Source: JBFWUW01 sp050247075 (GTDB lineage: Bacteria; Planctomycetota; Planctomycetia; Pirellulales; JBFWUW01). Taken from it: a DNA stretch of 15,166 bases. The notes beneath the pieces are model-generated. The model was given only the letters and a program-made list of their open reading frames with translations. It ran no database searches and was not told the origin of the DNA. Positions 11,909 to 15,166 of the stretch are shown here, one piece after another; the first letter of the stretch is position 1; every line of letters begins with the position of its first letter. The translations under genes and the position numbers were made by a program. The stretch is from positions 1-15,166 of the forward strand of contig JBFWUW010000112.1 in assembly GCA_050247075.1 (NCBI GenBank), in the 5' to 3' direction.

Positions 11909-14605
11909 ATGTTGCGTGCTTGTTTGTGGATGATTGCACTTTTGACGTGCGGTTCGTTCGCCACGGCCGCCGACAAACCGCCGGTGTATGTCTGGTTTGA
12001 GCCTGAATGGTTCGATGGCGTAAAGGGGGGCTTCAATTACTGGACTGGCACTTTTCAGCCGACCGGTGCCTGGGGTGTGGCTGGGCCGGGGATTAGCGCC
12101 GAGTGGACCCAAGGAGGAGAGAGCGAATGGAACTCCATGGGGGCGGCGGCTGAAGAGACCAAGGCCGAATGCACCAGGCAGTTTGTCATCCCCCGCGGCG
12201 GCAAGTACCGCGTATGGGTGCGGTATGTCGATCATCGCGAGGCTACCGAACCCTTTACCGTGGCCATTGAACAAGGCACCTCGGCCGTGGCGGGTGAATT
12301 GGGGACCAAGCCGGTCGTGTCACCGGGGGACGAATACGCCTTGTACTGGGGATTTTCGTTCGGTTGGGGAATGATCGAGGGAGATCTGGCCAGCGGCCCC
12401 GCGCAGTTGGCGCTACGGATTGAGAAGCCAGGCCAGGCCTGGCGGCAGATCGACGCCGTACTGATTACCGACGACCTGTCTTATGTCCCCACGGGGCGCG
12501 AAAAGCCGCCGTTTGCCTACACCGATCCGCGGAACTTTGGCGATGCGGCCGGCAAATTGCAAATCCGCGGTACAGCCGCCGATTTACAAATTGGCGGCAC
12601 TTGGAAACGGCCGCCGTTGGGGGGCCGAGATTTTTCCATGTGGACGCAGATCGACGTCGATGCCAAATGGTGGGGCGAGCATTCTCCCGACAGCGTGACG
12701 CTGTACGACATCTTTTATCAAGGTTCGCCGCCGCGCGATATTTTGACGGATTTCCACAAGCAGTTCTCTGGCCGCCGCGATCTGCCGATCATGAATTGGC
12801 CCCATCTATTGCCCGGGGTTTACTTGGGGGTCACGCCCGATCTTTCCCCCGGCACGCCGTTGCGAAGCTGGCTGGAACGGACCAAGACGCCGTTCTACAT
12901 CCTGACGAACTACGCCAGTCCCACGTATACCGACGAGACTGGCCCGGCCACGTACCAGGCGTTGATCGGGCCTTTGGCCGAGCAGTTCTTGGGCTATATC
13001 CACGGCGAACATGTGGGGACGGTCGATGTGGCCATGCCCACGGCCGCGCCTACGGGAACCCGCCGCGAGCACGTTGACGCGATCGTGCAAGACATCGTCA
13101 AGCAACAGGCCGCCTCCTGGAGCAAGATTTACCACACCACCGTTCCGCCGGAACACTACCGCAAAGGCATTGCTTGCCTGTCGGTCGATAGCATTGCCCT
13201 GGGCCATGCGTTCTTGGAGGCCGGGGCGGACGTCATCGGTTACGAGGCCGACTCGACCAATGTGCATGTGCCGATGCGGATTGCTTTTGAAAGGGGGGCC
13301 GCGCGCCAGTACGGACGCCGTTGGATCAACTACGCCAGCGGCAACTTTGGCGATTCGTGCAATTACTTCACCCAGCAGCCGGTGGTGCCGCGCGGCGCCC
13401 CTAGTTGGTACCACAGCAAATATGCCGTGACCGACGGGGTAAGCATCACCTGGTATCGCAAAATGTATTACCTGAATGCGCTGAGTGGTGCCTCCAGCAT
13501 CTTTTGGGAGCAAGGACTTGGCAATCAATGGTTCATGCCGGGACCGGGCACGCACCCAATCCAACTAACGCCGTTCGGCCGCGCCACCAAGGACTTTCAG
13601 GCCTGCATGGACCGAATTGCCGACCGGGGCGAGCCGTTCACGCCCGTCGCCTTTCTGCTCAGCCACGGGCATGCCTACGAACGGGTCAACTACTCTTGCA
13701 AAATGCTGCATGTCTTTCCGGAGAACCGGGCCGATGTAGAACTGCGGGAACTGTTCAATGTGGCCTGGTACCCATCGGCCATTAGCGAGGGGGAGCCGCA
13801 AGCCCCCGACACGCAAAGCATTCCTGGCGGCGTGTTTGGCAACCTGTTTGACGTGCTGGTGGACCGTCCCAATCGGGCACAAGCCATTATGGATTATCCG
13901 GTTGTGTGGGCGGCGGGCGATGTCGAGCTGACGGGTGCCTGGCAGGCCGCGCTGGAAGACTACGTGAAAAAAGGGGGGACGTTGGTCGTCAACGGTTTGA
14001 CCAAGACCTCGCTGCCGCTGCCGATCGAACTGCAAAACAAGCGGGCCACCCTGGAAAGTTGGAATCCCGCCCAGGAGCCGGCCCGCGCGACCACGCCCTT
14101 TGAGGTTGAACTGGCCAAGCCAATCAAAGGGGCCCAGGTCTTGGCCGCGGCGGGTGAACATCCCTTGATCGTCAGCCAGAGCCTGGGCAAGGGTAAAATC
14201 ATCGTCTCGCTGATTCCGGAGAACCTGGGACTAGACGAGCGTGCCCACCCGGCGCTGGCCTGGCTGATGACGCGGGCCACCGACGGCCTGGTGCCGATCG
14301 ACGTCCGCCGCGCCGATGGCAGCCGCCCGCAAGGTGAAGTGACCTACCAGTTCAATCGGGTGAAAGATGGCTGGCTGGTGCTGTTGATTAACAACCGTGG
14401 CGTCGACAAGACCCAGAACGGCATCGCCCGAGTCGATCGCACGGCGCACGTCGATCTGCGGCTAAGCACCGGCTTGGCGATCAAGTCGGCCGTTGGACAT
14501 ACCGGCGAAACAGCGTTGACCGTGGCGGAAAAGGCCGGAGTCAAACAGATCGACGTCCGCATTCCGCCTGGTGATTTGCAGGTGTTGCATTTGAAGACCG
14601 AATAA
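11909..14605 (+). CDS. Large secreted multi-domain protein, possibly glycoside-hydrolase-like
   Basis: This 898-aa protein starts at ATG 11909, 6 nt after TGGAG (11898-11902); an earlier in-frame ATG at 11837 precedes the signal peptide. Residues 1-20 are a signal peptide (MLRACLWMIALLTCGSFATA). About 25-185 looks like a carbohydrate-binding-type beta-sandwich (YRVWVRYVDHR at 100-110). About 250-610 has a TIM-barrel-like alternation, with acidic residues in YIHGEHVG (Glu367) and VIGYEADSTN (Glu446) as candidate catalytic positions. About 630-780 resembles the glutamine-amidotransferase-like domain of GH42 enzymes (YVKKGGTLVVNG at 685-696), and the end is a beta-sandwich (WLVLLINNRGVDK). I do not recognise the family; glycoside hydrolase is an inference from architecture only. 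Likely periplasmic or external. Confidence 0.6.
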   Translation: MLRACLWMIALLTCGSFATAADKPPVYVWFEPEWFDGVKGGFNYWTGTFQPTGAWGVAGPGISAEWTQGGESEWNSMGAAAEETKAECTRQFVIPRGGKYRVWVRYVDHREATEPFTVAIEQGTSAVAGELGTKPVVSPGDEYALYWGFSFGWGMIEGDLASGPAQLALRIEKPGQAWRQIDAVLITDDLSYVPTGREKPPFAYTDPRNFGDAAGKLQIRGTAADLQIGGTWKRPPLGGRDFSMWTQIDVDAKWWGEHSPDSVTLYDIFYQGSPPRDILTDFHKQFSGRRDLPIMNWPHLLPGVYLGVTPDLSPGTPLRSWLERTKTPFYILTNYASPTYTDETGPATYQALIGPLAEQFLGYIHGEHVGTVDVAMPTAAPTGTRREHVDAIVQDIVKQQAASWSKIYHTTVPPEHYRKGIACLSVDSIALGHAFLEAGADVIGYEADSTNVHVPMRIAFERGAARQYGRRWINYASGNFGDSCNYFTQQPVVPRGAPSWYHSKYAVTDGVSITWYRKMYYLNALSGASSIFWEQGLGNQWFMPGPGTHPIQLTPFGRATKDFQACMDRIADRGEPFTPVAFLLSHGHAYERVNYSCKMLHVFPENRADVELRELFNVAWYPSAISEGEPQAPDTQSIPGGVFGNLFDVLVDRPNRAQAIMDYPVVWAAGDVELTGAWQAALEDYVKKGGTLVVNGLTKTSLPLPIELQNKRATLESWNPAQEPARATTPFEVELAKPIKGAQVLAAAGEHPLIVSQSLGKGKIIVSLIPENLGLDERAHPALAWLMTRATDGLVPIDVRRADGSRPQGEVTYQFNRVKDGWLVLLINNRGVDKTQNGIARVDRTAHVDLRLSTGLAIKSAVGHTGETALTVAEKAGVKQIDVRIPPGDLQVLHLKTE

Positions 14606-14624
14606 CAAAGGCACGTCCGCCTCA

Positions 14625-15166
14625 ATGTATCCCCGTATCGCCCAATTCAAGGATGTCGCGGCGTTTCGCGCCCGGCTGGCTGCTTTGGAGCTGGAACTGC
14701 CGGTGGACGATGCGCCGCTGTCCGCCGCGCAAGATTCGCCGTTGGCCGCGCGGGGAGTGATCGGCGGTTTCACGGTCGGCAATCGCTGGTGCATTCATCC
14801 CATGGAGGGTTGGGATGCTCGCGACGACGGTTCGCCCTCGGAACATACGCTGCGCCGCTGGCACAACTTTGGCCTCAGCGGCGCTAAATTGATTTGGGGA
14901 GGAGAAGCCGCGGCCGTCGATGCAAACGGACGCGCCAATCCCCATCAAACACTGGCCACGCCTGAAAACCGGGCCGGCTTGAAACAGCTTCTCTCCACAC
15001 TGGTTGACGCGCACCGCGAGCGGTTCGGCACGGTGGACGATCTGCTCGTCGGCTTCCAGTTGACGCATTCCGGACGTTACTCTCGCCCGACCGCCGCGGG
15101 CCCGCGGCCGCGGATCGCCTATCACCACCCATTGCTCGATGCCCGCTTGGGAATTCACCCGGAAAA
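14625..15166 (+). CDS. NADH:flavin oxidoreductase, Old Yellow Enzyme family (5' part)
   Basis: The frame is open from ATG 14625 to the window end (180 complete codons). It begins MYPRIAQFKDVAAFRARL. Family motifs are NRWCIHPMEGWD (53-64), which matches the usual N-R-x(3)-xPM start of the barrel, LSGAKLIWGGEAAAVDANGR (84-103), and GFQLTHSGRYSRP (143-155), the FMN/substrate-site H-x-G-R motif. These FMN enzymes reduce activated C=C bonds using NAD(P)H in the cytoplasm. The canonical barrel is about 350-400 residues, so roughly half is missing. It starts 19 bp after the secreted-protein gene and is probably co-transcribed; a possible AAAGG ribosome-binding site is 13 nt away, further than usual. 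Substrate unknown. Confidence 0.88.
   Translation, partial: MYPRIAQFKDVAAFRARLAALELELPVDDAPLSAAQDSPLAARGVIGGFTVGNRWCIHPMEGWDARDDGSPSEHTLRRWHNFGLSGAKLIWGGEAAAVDANGRANPHQTLATPENRAGLKQLLSTLVDAHRERFGTVDDLLVGFQLTHSGRYSRPTAAGPRPRIAYHHPLLDARLGIHPE

Noticed and set aside
11909..11950. Lipoprotein box (LLTC) in the large secreted protein
   Set aside because: Thr just before Cys does not fit the lipobox, while ATA at 18-20 is a good ordinary cleavage site.
11585..12274. Upstream extension of the leuS reading frame by 230 codons
   Set aside because: It runs antisense over the signal peptide and first domain of the plus-strand gene, crosses heptamer repeat DNA, and LeuRS homology starts exactly at the ATG at 11584.
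12806..13564. 252-codon minus-strand open frame inside the large secreted-protein gene
   Set aside because: No start signal or recognisable domain; explained as a codon-bias shadow.

Overview
The window looks like a piece of a Planctomycete chromosome, probably of the Pirellulales. This is inferred from the gene content (a DUF1501 C-terminus, a bacterial deoxyhypusine-synthase-like protein, many secreted beta-propeller and hydrolase-like proteins), the GC-rich codon use, and loosely packed genes separated by short low-complexity repeats. It appears to be ordinary chromosomal accessory and housekeeping DNA. I see no transposase, phage gene, CRISPR array, rRNA or tRNA.

Layout. (1) 1-310: the tail of a DUF1501 gene, a five-unit heptamer repeat and a strong intrinsic terminator. 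(2) 311-2655: a secreted ComEC-like metallo-beta-lactamase-fold protein (minus) and a secreted six-bladed beta-propeller protein (plus), divergently transcribed from a shared 221-bp gap. (3) 2661-2746: two strong hairpins. (4) 2785-5857: four closely spaced plus-strand genes that could form one transcript: a small TPR protein, an ABC ATPase without a visible permease, a YhhW-type pirin and a secreted sialidase-like propeller. (5) 5879-6022: a highly structured 144-bp non-coding element. (6) 6042-7091: a deoxyhypusine-synthase-like gene (minus). (7) 7092-7613: about 520 bp without a gene, holding a widely spaced inverted repeat. (8) 7614-8640: a small conserved protein of unknown function (minus) divergent from a small membrane protein (plus). 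(9) 8765-11584: leuS (minus), with an unusual in-frame stretch of heptamer repeat DNA inside its editing domain. (10) 11585-11908: a divergent control region with a heptamer repeat and a good sigma70-like promoter. (11) 11909-15166: a large secreted multi-domain protein, possibly glycoside-hydrolase-like, followed 19 bp later by an Old Yellow Enzyme family oxidoreductase that runs off the window.

The most unusual signals are not whole genes. One is the set of unrelated short arrays that all have a 7-bp period (138-172, 10673-10707, 10717-10744, 11742-11769), two of which are translated inside LeuRS. The other is the multi-hairpin element at 5879-6022. The secreted proteins suggest a cell that degrades or senses external polymers, but no substrate can be read from the sequence alone.
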